A stretch of DNA of 64,000 nucleotides from Neurospora tetraspora (taxonomy: Eukaryota; Ascomycota; Sordariomycetes; Sordariales; Sordariaceae). Where the stretch lies: positions 992,001 through 1,056,000 of the forward strand of contig NW_026944388.1 of NCBI RefSeq assembly GCF_033439725.1, written 5' to 3'. Made by a program: the position numbers and the translations under genes. The first letter of the stretch is position 1. Each line of letters opens with the position of its first letter. Shown one piece after another: positions 34,338 to 45,643 of this stretch. The notes beneath the pieces were generated by a model. That model saw only the letters and a program-made list of their open reading frames with translations, was not told the origin of the DNA and ran no database searches.

Positions 34338-36752
34338 GTATATTTTGAAAGGTACGAAGTTTTTATTATAATTAGGAAGGGTAGCCTTCCTTATAGTTTT
34401 ATAGAGTTTATTCACTTTGTTTTCAATATTAATTAAGAAAATATTGAGGTTCCATTTAGATTGGAAAACCTTTTATAGCTTTATTTTTAATATATAATAT
34501 AAATAATTAGATCCCTATTATTTAATTAAGAAGGTACGCCGGGTATTATTAATAATAATTTCGTCCTACCCTTTCTTAAGCTTCAATACTATATTATACT
34601 TTGGGTCGTCCTTAATAATACAAACGACGTTATAATCGTTAAAAATATTAGCCTTATTAATTGGATTAGGCTTAACCTTCTTCTTGGCCTTAGATTTGCG
34701 TAGTAACTATTACTTAAGGCTAGAGTTCTCTTCGAGGGCGACCTTTTTAATGAAGGTAAGATTTACTCGCTATATTTCCTTTAGTCCTTCCTCTATAATA
34801 ATTACCCTTCTTACTACAACTTTAATATTAAAAACCTATTTTATATGGGCTCTATCGCTAATAAAAATATATTTACGAGGGTTCTACTTTTAAGCTTCTA
34901 CTTTGATACGGCGCTTTTAGTATTCTTACTAATTATATACTAGCTTTTAAGTATTGATAGATACTTTAAGGGTAATTTTAACCTTATTATAAACCTTTTT
35001 AATAAGCGAACTATATTTATTAATACGTTATTAAATCGCTAGTAATTCTAACGTACGTAGTACCTTACAAGGAATTATAGCTTCAAGTCAGTAAAGGAAT
35101 AAAAATCCTTATTTTACCCTAATAAATTTATATAATTTATTAAGAGGGACGTTGGGTTTAAAAGGCCAAAGATTAATCTTTTCCTATTCTTTATATATAT
35201 TACTTCGAATAAAGCCCGCCTTCTTAACTTTCTTTTAGTTATTTAGGAAGACTATACGGTTAATATTAATAGCCCTACTAATAATCTCGTCTATTAAAGC
35301 CTTTTAATAAACCTTCTTAACCGTTTAATAAACCCCTATATTAAGTAATTGAAATATATAGTTAATATAAGAGGGGAGAGTAAAAGGAATAATATCGAGC
35401 GCTTTATAATATTATAAAATATATAGGTCCTCGTACGCTTTAAATCTATTTATAAAAAGGATTTAATATACTTTTGGTTTAGTAATTAACCTAAAATTAA
35501 TAGTTATTTTATCCCTTTTAGAAGGTTTTAGTTTTTTAAAGGGAGGCGGGTAATTAAATAATAGACCGAGTTAATTATCGATAGTATAGCTATTGAAGGA
35601 GGGGGATAATTTAAAGAAATATTTATTAAAGTACTTAATCTACTATAATATATAATGAGTATTATTATATCTAATTAATATATTAGTAATAACTATATTT
35701 AGATTAACTTTATAATTAGCCTACACGTTCCCTTATACTTATAAATCAATTAGTATAAACGTAGCTAATTAAGTGAAATTAGGCTTAATTATAAATAACA
35801 AAGCTAGAGCCTTATTATAATTTGTGCTTTAAATATTAGGAATGAAGGGATATTTTTAGCCGTAGCTGATATAATATCGATAGTAATTAGACTTTCCTTA
35901 TTATTAGCGTTAAATATAATTCCTCTCGTATATGCCCAGTTCTTTATAAATAATACTTATTATTATATAATTTAGTATAGGGAGTAATAATATAAGGGAA
36001 ATCTACCCTTATACCTTTATAATTCCTTTAATTTCCCTTACTTAGAAGGGAGACTTATTTATATTCTAATCGTTCTCTTCCTTAATATTAAAGTTATTAT
36101 ATATAGCCTTTACCTCTTTGAACTAATTTTTAAGGGAGTCTAGTTAAGCCTCAACATTCACCTTTTTTACGTTTTTAAAGCTAGCCGCTTTGAATTCTAA
36201 TTCTAGATACTTCTTATGCTACTTTATAAACTACCTTCTATAGAAGTTAATAGAGGGGGGGTATAGCCGTTAAGCTCGTAACTAATTAATTAGTTTAATG
36301 AAGGAGACATTATTCAAGGGGAAGTAGCCGTAGTCAACGATTTGGACTATAATATTGAAAGCTTTATCCTCGTTTATAATTAGGGCTAGAAGTCGATATA
36401 CTTCTATATTAATCGGTAGAGCCTTGCCCTTTTTAACAAGTATTATATACTTTTTGACAATAGTTTTATTAATATTAAATAACTCTTTTATACTCTTATA
36501 CGTGACTTTCCCTTTGTTTTTGGCTTTAGTGTTGGCTTTGGATTGTGAGGTGGTAGATCGGGTTATAGTTTTGGTTTAACCTGTAATAAAATATTAAGCA
36601 GCCTTCTCTGTATGGGATGTAACGTTAGGGTTAAATATAAGTATAATGAAAGTATATGTAAAAGATCAAATATGACGAGACGAGTAGAATAAAGTTATTT
36701 ATAATATAATGTAGTAAAGAATAGTAATGTTATAGTTGAGTGCAGATTCTAT

Positions 36753-36890
36753 ACCGTTATAGAGCTTGCACGTTATATGTAAAAAATCCGACTCTCAAAG
36801 GGACGATGAGAGTCGGTTGGCTGGCTGTAAGCGGGCCCCCAAAGGGTGGTCCCACATGGCTGTGGCCAGTGCGTGCCCCTAACCGACGAG
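36753..36890 (-). repeat. Right terminal inverted repeat of the DNA transposon
   Basis: 138 bp, complementary to the left inverted repeat, with about 20 extra bases in the section between its conserved outer and inner parts. TA follows at 36891. Confidence 0.85.
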
Positions 36891-36892
36891 TA

Positions 36893-39800
36893 CCCGGCTG
36901 GGCCTTTTCGACTATTCAAGAGGTCTGCAAAAAGGTGTCAAAACAACGTCGTCGCCCCTATCGCAAGGGATCCCGAATTGACATTGATTGCCAAGCGCCC
37001 GAGCAAAAGATTCAAGCCATCGCGTCATCCGCGTTTTGCGGGGAACAAGAGAGCACAGCATCCGTCGTAACTGTGCGATGTCAGAGTTGTCCGATTAATT
37101 TCTACCACTCTTATCTGCACGTGTAATTAATGACTGCACTGTACATGATGGTAGGGTCTCACGACTCATTCAATTCCCTATCCATGATCCCGATGCCGCT
37201 CTCGCACCTCGCACAGAGAGAAATAATCCACAGATAGTGATAAGTTGCTTGACACCAACAAACCGTTCTCGTGGGCACTAATCAATGGTCATTGATAGCG
37301 CTCCTGTTGCTATCCGTCATGCCGCCCGCAGTATTACACCGGTGACTGAATAAACTCACCCTCTCTCGCTTCCCCACAAGGTACCTTTCCTTTTGCGGAG
37401 AGCCGACCACTGGAAGAGCCTCCTTCGTCGATCGATCCCTTGTTGCCTCCTGAGAGAAGCGAGCAAATTTTCAGAGACAAAGCACCGCGCGTTCCCGTCA
37501 CGAGAAATAGCGACCCAAAGTCCACTCTTTCGCACGCCCAATTCTCCAAATCTGCATTCCGACTTTGCCAGCACGCTCTCTGTGGCTCTGTCACAGGCGT
37601 CTGGAACCCGACGATGTCATCCTCACCCACTGTGATTGATGCCACTTGGAACGGCCTCAGGTAGCCAGGTCCACCGCCCTCCCCAAACCAAGGAATTTCT
37701 CTGGCAAGGAAGCAAGAGAAAAACTTTTTTTTTATCAGAGTTGCATCGGCGCCTGTCTAGTGTCCCCGGTTTTGGGTACGACTACCGCCTACCGCCCCTC
37801 TTTCGGTCGGCCAGCCCTGCGTTGCCCTGCGTGCCTTGCCAGCAAATGCCCACGGTGTGCCGTGGTTACCGACGGCGCCTTTCTCACCTTGGGCGCGATG
37901 TCTTGTTCGACGATAGCAACAGGCGTCAGGCCGGAACCGAAGGGAGGCTCCATCGGTCCATGGCCCATTGTGTGGGGAGAGCTTCTCGCTGTCCCACAAG
38001 ATCCCACTAACCCCGGCCTAACCCACCTGTGCAATGCCGCCTCTTCAGGGGGACAGCCAGGAACGTTCCTCAGCTCCTGACGGGCCGGCTGCAGAGTTTG
38101 CAGTGCATGGCATGGAGATTGGGTGAGAGGCCTTCTCCCAGATCGGACCGGACAGCGGGGATGGAGCCGAAGCATGTTTGGTGGTGCCATGCTGCCATGA
38201 TCTTCCGGGGCACCAGTCCCGCCATCCGCCGGTCTCAGGTCAGTCTTGCCAGGTCTGGATGGGCAGAAATCTCCACGTATATTCCGCTCCGTTATTGCTT
38301 TTGGACGGAAAACACCGAGAAGCACTTGCGGAACGGGGACGGCGGCCCCACTCTTGACAACACACAGACAGACCCGGCCGACCGAGAAATCAACGTGACA
38401 TCGTCAGGTTTCAGCATCATCGAGATTCCGTATTCCAGGGTTCACTTCCAGATTCTGGGAAGGTAGGTCAGAAAAAAGTGTTCTGCATCTGGTACCTGAA
38501 AGATCTAGATCATTGACACGGCCCATGTGTCCGAGTTCATGGCTCATCGGCTTTTTCGTAAGTTATCGAACCATATAACGAAAGCCTGGTCGTTTATATA
38601 TCAAATTACTGTCGGAAAACTGCCTTCAACGTTGCCCAGAAAAACACCGGGTAATGAGGTCTCATGCTGTAGAGGATATCAACACTCTTTTTTCAAGCAT
38701 AGCAAAGAGACCACAAACTATTTAGAGGGTACACAAACCGGCACCGCTCCCTTACATCTTGACCGAGATGTAGGTAGCACCACAAAGCGCCCCTCGAGGG
38801 CCGTATTCCGAAAAGCAAGGGTTCTTGCTCACCGGCTCATGTGGGACAGCGGACCGCCACAAGGTCGTGGAAGGGCCAGACCTCAAAAAGCGTTCGGGAA
38901 CAAGCCATGTCTTGTCTTGGCCCAAGTATCCAGTAGGGTTGCAGAGACAAGAGCCATCTCTTTGTTGGTGGTTATCTCATCACGCAAGGAACCAAATCTT
39001 ATCGGCTTTCTGAATCCGGCCCTTCCCTATCACCCCCTCATGAAGAAGTTCGGAGATAGGATTGGATTAACTGCCCACCTCAGCCAAGCTCTGGGATTGG
39101 ACGGGAACGGGACAATAGCCGACAGGGCAGGGCAGCGAGGAGTGTGGGCCGGCGGGCAACGGGCGATGACAAGCAACGTCAGGAAACGCTTCAACTCTGT
39201 GCCACGTGAATAAAGTCGATGATGCCTTATCACGCATTTTGTTCGACCTTCAACATCTTTAAGGGTATGGTTGAGCAATTGTCCTCTCCAATGCCGTTGC
39301 CATCTCGAGAATGAATGACGAGCTTCTAGGCGGATAGCTTCATTTCCTCCTCTTAGATGACGGAGACACTTGCATCCAAGACAGTGAACCCGCCCGTTGC
39401 CCTTTGGTCTCTCGCCCCTCGCTACCGGAGAAGCGGTTACTCATGACAACGGCCAATGTTATTCGGGGCGCAACTATTCGGAGAAGGAAATGTAAACACG
39501 CAGCTCTCGCTCCTGATCTACTACCGTCGGGCTTGAAAATGGAGCGATGATCTCATTCTTCGGGGCCGTTGTCTATCTGGCTTTCACGGGGAAAAAAAAA
39601 AACCCAATTGTCTGTCTGTCAACACCCAGGGTGTGGAATAGGCAATGACACAGAAGAATTGCGACAAACTGCTTCCGGATATGGAGATCACTTCGCCGTT
39701 CGCCAACATCGCCCGTATAATGGCGCGAGGTGATGCAATAACCACCCAAGCACACCAAGACAATATGTGTCTTGGATGAGTACCTTTATGGATGATGGTG

Positions 39801-42800
39801 TAAGTGCAAGTGTACATGACGCGCATCTTGGTTTGAATCTTGTCTTGTCCTCCCCACCATCAATCACCCCCCATCACATCTCCGGTCTGCCAGTCTGCTT
39901 GGCTTACCTACCGCTTACATGCCGAGCTGGACTGCCCTAGAGGGACGGATCTAGGTAAGGTAAGAGTCAAATCGCTGCAGAACCTGGAAAAAAAGGGACC
40001 TTCCCTCCCCGCTGCCGAACGTTCGGACAAAAAAAGATACCGGGCCGCAAGCTGCAAGGTACGGGAGATATCACACTGGGTTATCCTTGGCTTATCCGTC
40101 GATTACAGTGCCCTGAACCTGAGTACATATGATATGAGACATCACGCCGAGAAGCTTCTTGTTCTTCCTGCTGCAAACCCTATACACAAATCCTTGGAAG
40201 CATATAATACACTATAGAAACAGATTTATCCCCGGTTTCCGCGGTCGATGGTTTACCGGAGCGATCAGATCTTTCGCACATTGAGAGTCTGCAACCGGTC
40301 CGCTCGGCAACCTGGAAGTTGCGGAGCCGCAATCGCAAAGCTCCATCTCTCTTTCTTTATTCTACGTAACCACTCATCTCAGACCTTCCTATTTCAACAT
40401 TGACGGGCAGCCGTAGAGGTACTCATGAGGACAGGTAATGACCTGGGAAGTTTCAAGTTCATTATCAAGCAATACTCAAAACATGGCAGGAGCAATGCGA
40501 TGTCGAGAGCCTGTCACAGAAGGAACCACCCGAGGCAGATAGTCTTCGGTCAGTACGGACCACCTACCGTTCAAGCCAAACTTCCCATCTTCCCGACTTT
40601 TCACTAGTGAAAGATACGGCCTCGGCGTCCCCGAACTGGCAGGCGGGTCTTCCAGAATTCCATTTGACATTCGACACTGACATTGACAGAAACCCGCTAA
40701 CCCGCTCCCGCTTCCACATGTTCTTTAGCCCGGCGTCGTCTCCGATATCGCACACGCAACGATTACTGTATCCATGTCCGGACTCTGGAACACTGCAGCG
40801 CCGTCGTTTCGGTTTCGATTTCCTTTGTTGGTTCGATTACATTGAACCCTGGGAAAATCTCTTCACCTTCACCGTACAAACATAATTGAATTTGACCGAA
40901 GTTTAAAACGCCGTACGGGGCTGTCTTTTTCTTCAGGTCCGACCCAAAGGCCACGATCACGATCGTCGGGAATGCTAAAACGGGCAAACCGGGAGGTGTT
41001 GCGGGTCTTTTGTTAGATTGGACTTTTTGTTTGGGATGGTCTTCACTTCTGTTCGATGACTCGATTAGCACACGACCCTAGTGGGTTCCAGCCTTCTATC
41101 GTGAATCGTGATCGGTGATTATAGTGGGCATTATAGCGGAGTTTCAGAAGGCCTTTGGAAAATGGAAAGGCAAAAAACCCGCTACGGAATTCGTTTTCCT
41201 TGCTCGAGGATAGGTCTTGGGTACCATCGCGTTTCCCAGAGGGCGAGCGGTGATGGAGCTTGTGGGCTATGAATAGCATCAAAGAGATGAAGTTTTGGGG
41301 AGAGGGCTTGGACACATCATTCACGTCTCTACACTGGGAAGCAAACGTCAAAGCATACCATACACTAATAATTGCAGTAGCTCGCTCGCGATCGAAGAGC
41401 CTCAATGTTCTACATTGAGCTTGAACTACCAAAAGCGTGGAACAACATTTTCGGTATTTTCGATCTGAGGAAGATGTTCGAGAAATTCGAGAGAACAAAA
41501 TTCGCCCCATACAAATGGCGGTGTACTGACTTGTCGAAAAGAGAAAAGTCTAGAGCGGTGTATGTTAATGCATTGCAAGCATTTTCTCCCAAACAAAGCA
41601 AAGCATACAAGGTACTGAGCACTTATACTCCGCTTTCCGCTTTGGAAGCGGCCGATGATGCCGTCGTCAACTTTTTGGACGTTCACAGTGTCAGTTTGTT
41701 TCCCCGTAACTCAGAAACATAGACCATGTTACTCCATACTGTACTTGTGGCTCACAGTGTGTGTAGGTAAAACCCACCTCCGTCTCAAACATGGTTTCTG
41801 GTGGATCTCAAAACTTTGAAGAATTGAAGCGAGTTTGAGTCCTGATGAGTCTGGAAAGTTTTACATCGTCATGGGAAATTCCGCGTATTTTCAAGACCGG
41901 TTTTGCGACGTTCTACCTAATAGATATGGAGAAGGAACTCATGAACCGGTGAACCTCATCGAAATCAACAAGTCAGTCGACAAGCTCAAGACGCCTTCGT
42001 CCAGAACAAGTAACCACCATCCGATCTATATTTCGTGAACACGTGTTGTACAAAAGGGGGAGTCAGTTTTCACAGGAGATCGGATGATAGAGACCGCTTT
42101 GGCATCCATATGTGTCTGGTGATTACCATTCATCCAAGGACAATCTACGGTCAGCTTTTACACGTGTACTCTCTTCTGTCTATCAAAGAGTCTGGACTAC
42201 GAGATCTTCAGCGAACAGCAAGATGAAGACCAAGATCGTCCTTTTTCATTTTTTTTCTGGAAGTCAAATCAAAGCGAACTGAGGTGCATATGATAGTTTC
42301 GGCGACTTATGGAGACTTGTAATTCCTGAGGAATATACCTACCCAAGAGTAGATGATATCATCTCATATCGATAACCCTCGTGAGTTCGACCTTGGAACA
42401 GAGAGCTTCCTGTGTTTTTTTTCTTGCTTTTCCATCGAATACCAAACAGTGTCTTTATACACACACTGTAAGTCCAGGATCTTTCCTTCTCAAATGCCGA
42501 GCAACTTCTGTAGATCTCCTTGCTGATCACCAGAAAACGTGGTCAGGTGGATGGCAGAATTCTAAACCGAACCCATTTTTAATGTCATCCTTTTCAACAG
42601 TCTGCAAGGTACGCTCGTAGTGTACATCACAAGACCATGCACGCGCGCACAAATTTCGGTGCTTGTCAGCGGTTAGACGAAGGATCGCGATGAGATGCAT
42701 GGTCGAGCTGTCCGTTGATGGAACGCTTGAAGAGACACGCTCATCTGGGATCTTGTGGTTTTTGAGTCTACCAGATTCCGGAGAATAGGCCGGATGAGAA

Positions 42801-43476
42801 TGATTAGTCAAGCTTGACTATTGCAGCTGAGGATATCAAGATACCTAGGAAGTAGAGAGGGAATTTAGGCAGTCTTTTTGAGTTATGAGACGGAAACGAT
42901 GTCCCTCGCGGTGAAGATACTTCACGTCTGTGTTGGACGAGCCACACGTTTTTTTTTTGTCTCTTCGCCTGATCAAGCACATAGAATTAGGCTTGGACTG
43001 AAACATGAAAGTGCAAGAGAGATTAAATACAATGTTAGCTGGTAGATGCAAGGGTGTTGTCGTGGTTTGGTAGTGCCGTCACGACATGTAAGTCGAACCT
43101 GTCGTCGTCTTGCAGATGCAGCTATAACCCTAACCCGGAACCTCAAACCCAGTTGTTCAACATCCATCTGAAAACTTCGAATGCGTATCACCCCCCATCA
43201 CAACACTCGCAGCTATGCTCGGCAGTTACCTCTGACATCTTTCGTCATGGACGATGCAGTTTGTTTTCCATTGCATGGGAGAGTGTGGGGGGCTTTCGAA
43301 CATTCGTGGGCGCTTCACTGTCTCACCTGGGATTTGGCTCCGTCCCAGGGGAAGACTATTTTTCTGAGGATACAGAAGCCGCCGTTCTGGCACGGTTTTC
43401 TGTGTGGTACGGTTTTCTGAGTCCCCATTTTCCCAGTAATGCAATTTGGGAATACTGTGTATGATAAGATGTGGTT
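36893..43476. other. Gene-poor stretch of 6.6 kb
   Basis: Base composition returns to normal right of the transposon, but I see no recognisable gene for 6.6 kb. Frames up to 230 codons exist (for example 38527-39213 plus, 41043-41510 minus), none with a known motif or plausible splice partners. The stretch may contain old gene debris, non-coding transcripts or mildly diverged repeats. Block B copy 2 lies at its right end. Confidence 0.4.
43208..43291 (-). repeat. Dispersed block B, copy 2 (inverted)
   Basis: Inverted relative to 26986-27070. Shares the ends CGCAGCTATGCTCGG and the core ATGGACGATGCAGTTTG. Lies about 410 bp upstream of the GIY-YIG/STPR-like gene. Confidence 0.75.
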
Positions 43477-43571
43477 GATGCTGTCAAGTGTTCCTTCCTT
43501 CCCTTGGTAAGGATAGAAAATTCTGCGATGCTGTCAAGTGTTCCTTCCTCAGGAAGAATAGAAAACTCTGC
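43477..43571 (+). repeat. 48-bp tandem duplication upstream of the GIY-YIG/STPR-like gene
   Basis: Two imperfect copies of a unit beginning GATGCTGTCAAGTGTTCCTT and ending in GAAAA(T/C)TCTGC, at 43477-43526 and 43527-43571, followed by the start of a third (GATGCTGTT). Lies in the probable promoter or leader. Confidence 0.75.
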
Positions 43572-43620
43572 GATGCTGTTACTGGATATTTTATTTGCCC
43601 TCCTTGTTCCCTCTGACACA

Positions 43621-43719
43621 ATGGCAGCAAGCAACAACTTGCCCTCCCTGTTCCCTCTGATTTTGTTCTGTCCGAAGGTTCCTTTCTATCAACGACACAA
43701 TGGCGGCAAGCAACGATGA
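43621..43719 (+). CDS. uORF with duplicated start context
   Basis: An ATG at 43621 sits in ACAATGGCAGCAAGCAAC, almost identical to the main start context ACAATGGCGGCAAGCAAC at 43697-43714. It opens a 32-codon frame, out of frame with the main gene, that ends at 43719, overlapping the main ORF by 20 bases. If translated it would reduce initiation at the main ATG. The repeated CCCTCC(T/C)TGTTCCCTCTGA just before and within it shows the start region was tandemly duplicated. Confidence 0.45.
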   Translation: MAASNNLPSLFPLILFCPKVPFYQRHNGGKQR

Positions 43720-45322
43720 CTTTGACGACGAGGGCCAAGAGCTACCAGATACAACGTTTGGAGCACGTTATATCAGCAAAGCATATAAAGCATATCGTCA
43801 ATATGCCGGAAATCGCCCGCTCCAACTTAAGGACCACATTCCTACTACACAAATTGTTTGGGAAACATACTTCGAGTTAGATTGGAATTTCGATAATAGC
43901 CTCCAGACAATCCTCAATTCCCCAACCCCTCCCACCTTGGCGACTTTGAAGTCGTTAACGGAATTCTCTTCCGAAGATGAACACGCTTTTTCCGTCTACC
44001 TCCTAATCCTTGAAAAGGAAAAGCATCAGGTTGATAGAGATGACGAAGAAGAAGATGGCGAGGAAGAAGATGGCGAGGAAGAAGATGGCGAGGATGAGGA
44101 TAGCGGGGATGAGGATTTGCCATTGATCTATATTGGCAGCGGAATCAAGAGAACCACTGGTACACACGAAAGATTCGAAGATTACGATAATGGTGAGGGC
44201 TTTTCCTCACTAACGACACTCGCACATCAACACGGCTATCAAATCACACACAAGAAGATTTTGATCTCAGCACCATGCCCGTCAACAACTCTTTCAATGC
44301 TATCTGCTCGTGCATTGTTTTTGGTTCTCGAAACTGCATCAATGTATGAACTCCACGCATATGCGGATAGAGTACCATCTCATGCCACATTAACGAACAA
44401 CAAATGGAACGGCTCGTCGGTACCATATAAGGGTTTATGCACTCACGGGGCATGGAGGGAAGGGGTACGTGCCTCTAGATGGTTAACCGCGGGCCTATCC
44501 CAGGAGGAGATAGACGAAGCCAAGCGTCAAAGGATGGCAGAGTACCATCGCGAACGGTATACCAACATAAAGGCTGCTGAAACTCCTGAGGAAGCAGAAG
44601 AGCGCAAAAGGAAGGATCGGGAGCAGAAGGTTAATAAGAGGGCTGTTGAAACTCTAGAGGAAGCAGAAGAGCGTAAAAGGAAGGTTCGCGAACGGTATAC
44701 TAATAAGAAGGCTGTTGAAACTCCAGAGGAAGCAGAAGAGCGCAAAAGGAAGGTTCGCGAACAGTATAGCAACAAGAAGGCTGCTGAGACTCTAGAGGAA
44801 GCAGAAGAGCGCAACAGAAAGGAACGTGAACGGTATGCCAACAAGAAGGCTACTGAGACTCCAGAGGAAGCAGAAGAGTATAAAAGGAAGACTCTAGAGG
44901 AAGCAGAAGAGCGCAAAAGAAAGAATCGGGAACGGATGGCCAATATGAGGGCTACTGAGACTCCAGAGGAAGCAGAAGAGCGCAAAAGGAAGGCTCACGA
45001 ACAGTATGCCAACAAGAAGGCTACTAAGACTCCGGAGCAAAGGGAGGAACAGAAAAGAAAGGATCGGGAACGGATGGCTAACAAGAAGGTTACTGAGACT
45101 CCAGAGGAAGCAGAAGAGCGTAAAAGGAAGAATCGGGAATATTTAGCCAATATGAAGGCTACTGAGACTCTAGAGGAAGCAGAAGAGCGCAAAAGAAAGG
45201 ATCGGGAATATTTAGCCAACAAGAAGGCTACTGAGACTCCGGAGCAAAGGGAGGAACGGAAAAGAAAGGATCGGGAACGGATGGCCAATCAGAGGGCGGC
45301 CAAAAGAATCAAGACAGACTGA
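43700..45322 (+). CDS. GIY-YIG-like domain protein with STPR-like 23-residue repeats
   Basis: Uninterrupted 540-aa frame, no intron needed. Residues 1-110 form a variable N-terminus ending in a hydrophobic strand (FSVYLLILEK, 97-106; SVY would be the GIY strand). An acidic tract follows (113-139). Then LPLIYIGSGIKRTTGTHERF (140-159) resembles the YIG strand and helix of fungal GIY-YIG-like domains, with Y144, G146, R158 and, further on, E211 (FLVLETASMYE) as candidate catalytic residues. From residue 284 to the end there are about ten copies of a 23-residue charged repeat, consensus RERYANKKATETPEEAEERKRK plus one residue, one copy being truncated. The 23-residue period, central TPEEAEE or TPEQREE and flanking basic positions resemble STPR DNA-binding repeats described in the silkworm factor FMBP-1. 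The protein ends in a basic nuclear-localisation-like tail (AAKRIKTD). Both domain calls are by motif only; a nuclear, DNA-binding role is inference. A plain charged helical repeat is the alternative for the C-terminus. Confidence 0.7.
   Translation: MAASNDDFDDEGQELPDTTFGARYISKAYKAYRQYAGNRPLQLKDHIPTTQIVWETYFELDWNFDNSLQTILNSPTPPTLATLKSLTEFSSEDEHAFSVYLLILEKEKHQVDRDDEEEDGEEEDGEEEDGEDEDSGDEDLPLIYIGSGIKRTTGTHERFEDYDNGEGFSSLTTLAHQHGYQITHKKILISAPCPSTTLSMLSARALFLVLETASMYELHAYADRVPSHATLTNNKWNGSSVPYKGLCTHGAWREGVRASRWLTAGLSQEEIDEAKRQRMAEYHRERYTNIKAAETPEEAEERKRKDREQKVNKRAVETLEEAEERKRKVRERYTNKKAVETPEEAEERKRKVREQYSNKKAAETLEEAEERNRKERERYANKKATETPEEAEEYKRKTLEEAEERKRKNRERMANMRATETPEEAEERKRKAHEQYANKKATKTPEQREEQKRKDRERMANKKVTETPEEAEERKRKNREYLANMKATETLEEAEERKRKDREYLANKKATETPEQREERKRKDRERMANQRAAKRIKTD
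44051..44095 (+). repeat. 15-bp minisatellite encoding acidic tract
   Basis: Three units of GAAGATGGCGAGGAA (last one ending GAT), encoding EDGEE. It lies between the two strands that would form the GIY and YIG halves of the motif, where the family normally has only a short loop. Confidence 0.85.
44549..45319 (+). repeat. 69-bp coding tandem array
   Basis: Ten full units and two partial ones, in frame, each encoding 23 residues. One unit near 44879-44917 is shortened to 12 residues following a 22-residue copy, still in frame. Units differ at third positions and at a few first positions, so the array is not freshly homogenised. Confidence 0.9.
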
Positions 45323-45555
45323 GCGATAGAACGCAACACTTCGGGGGAGATATTCTTCGGTAGGTACGCAAGCATCGGCTTGCTGGTATCGTGGTCGAGA
45401 TTGTCGTTCATGTTTCCTTTGAACGGCGTCGGGCTGGGGGCGTAGTCGTTGCGTGTGTGGCTAAGAGTATAGTCGTTGTCTCTCATAGCCACGGGTGTAG
45501 TGCCGGGGCCGTGAAATTTACACCATGACTCCTTCTCTAGCTTATAAAGAGTCAC
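45289..45555 (-). pseudogene. Possible gene fragment converging on the STPR-like gene
   Basis: A minus-strand frame with protein-like sequence (KESWCKFHGPGTTPVAMRDN, then KPMLAYLPKNISPEVLRSIA) but no ATG at its opening (first ATG at 45486). It overlaps the last 34 bases of the upstream gene. Family unknown; chance is possible. Confidence 0.2.
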
Positions 45556-45560
45556 AACAT

Positions 45561-45639
45561 CATCATCGAGTGAGAATCTGAAGACAGTGGTGACTGGTGG
45601 TATTGTTTGACTCTCATCATGATATGTGATAATCGTAAA
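45561..45639 (+). repeat. Dispersed block A, copy 2
   Basis: About 79 bp, same orientation as 26054-26136, ending at CGTAAA. Homology stops four bases before the start of the LTR-like segment that follows. Confidence 0.75.
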
Positions 45640-45643
45640 CTAG

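Larger units (their letters stand above)
31397..36890 (-). mobile_element. RIP-degraded TIR DNA transposon, pogo/Fot1-like (Tc1/mariner superfamily)
   Basis: A 5.49-kb element with long terminal inverted repeats starting CTCGTCGGTTAGG and a TA dinucleotide directly outside each end (31395-31396, 36891-36892), as expected for TA target duplication. About 3.23 kb belongs to this element; the rest is an LTR element inserted within it. Outside the GC-rich ends the body is strongly AT-rich and rich in TpA, and every frame is full of stops. Minus-strand remnants of a transposase-like protein remain, for example KAFNIIVQIVDYGYFPLNN near 36360-36300, a lysine-rich C-terminal-looking stretch near 31890-31700, and a segment resembling the pogo catalytic neighbourhood near 36090. 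The class call rests on TIR plus TA; the pogo/Fot1 assignment is tentative. Inactive. Confidence 0.75.

Noticed and set aside
38527-39213. 228-codon plus-strand frame
   Set aside because: No motif and irregular composition; likely chance in the gene-poor stretch.
41405-41722. 105-codon plus-strand frame opening MFYIELELPKAWNN
   Set aside because: No homologous family recognised, no splice partners, in an otherwise gene-free zone.
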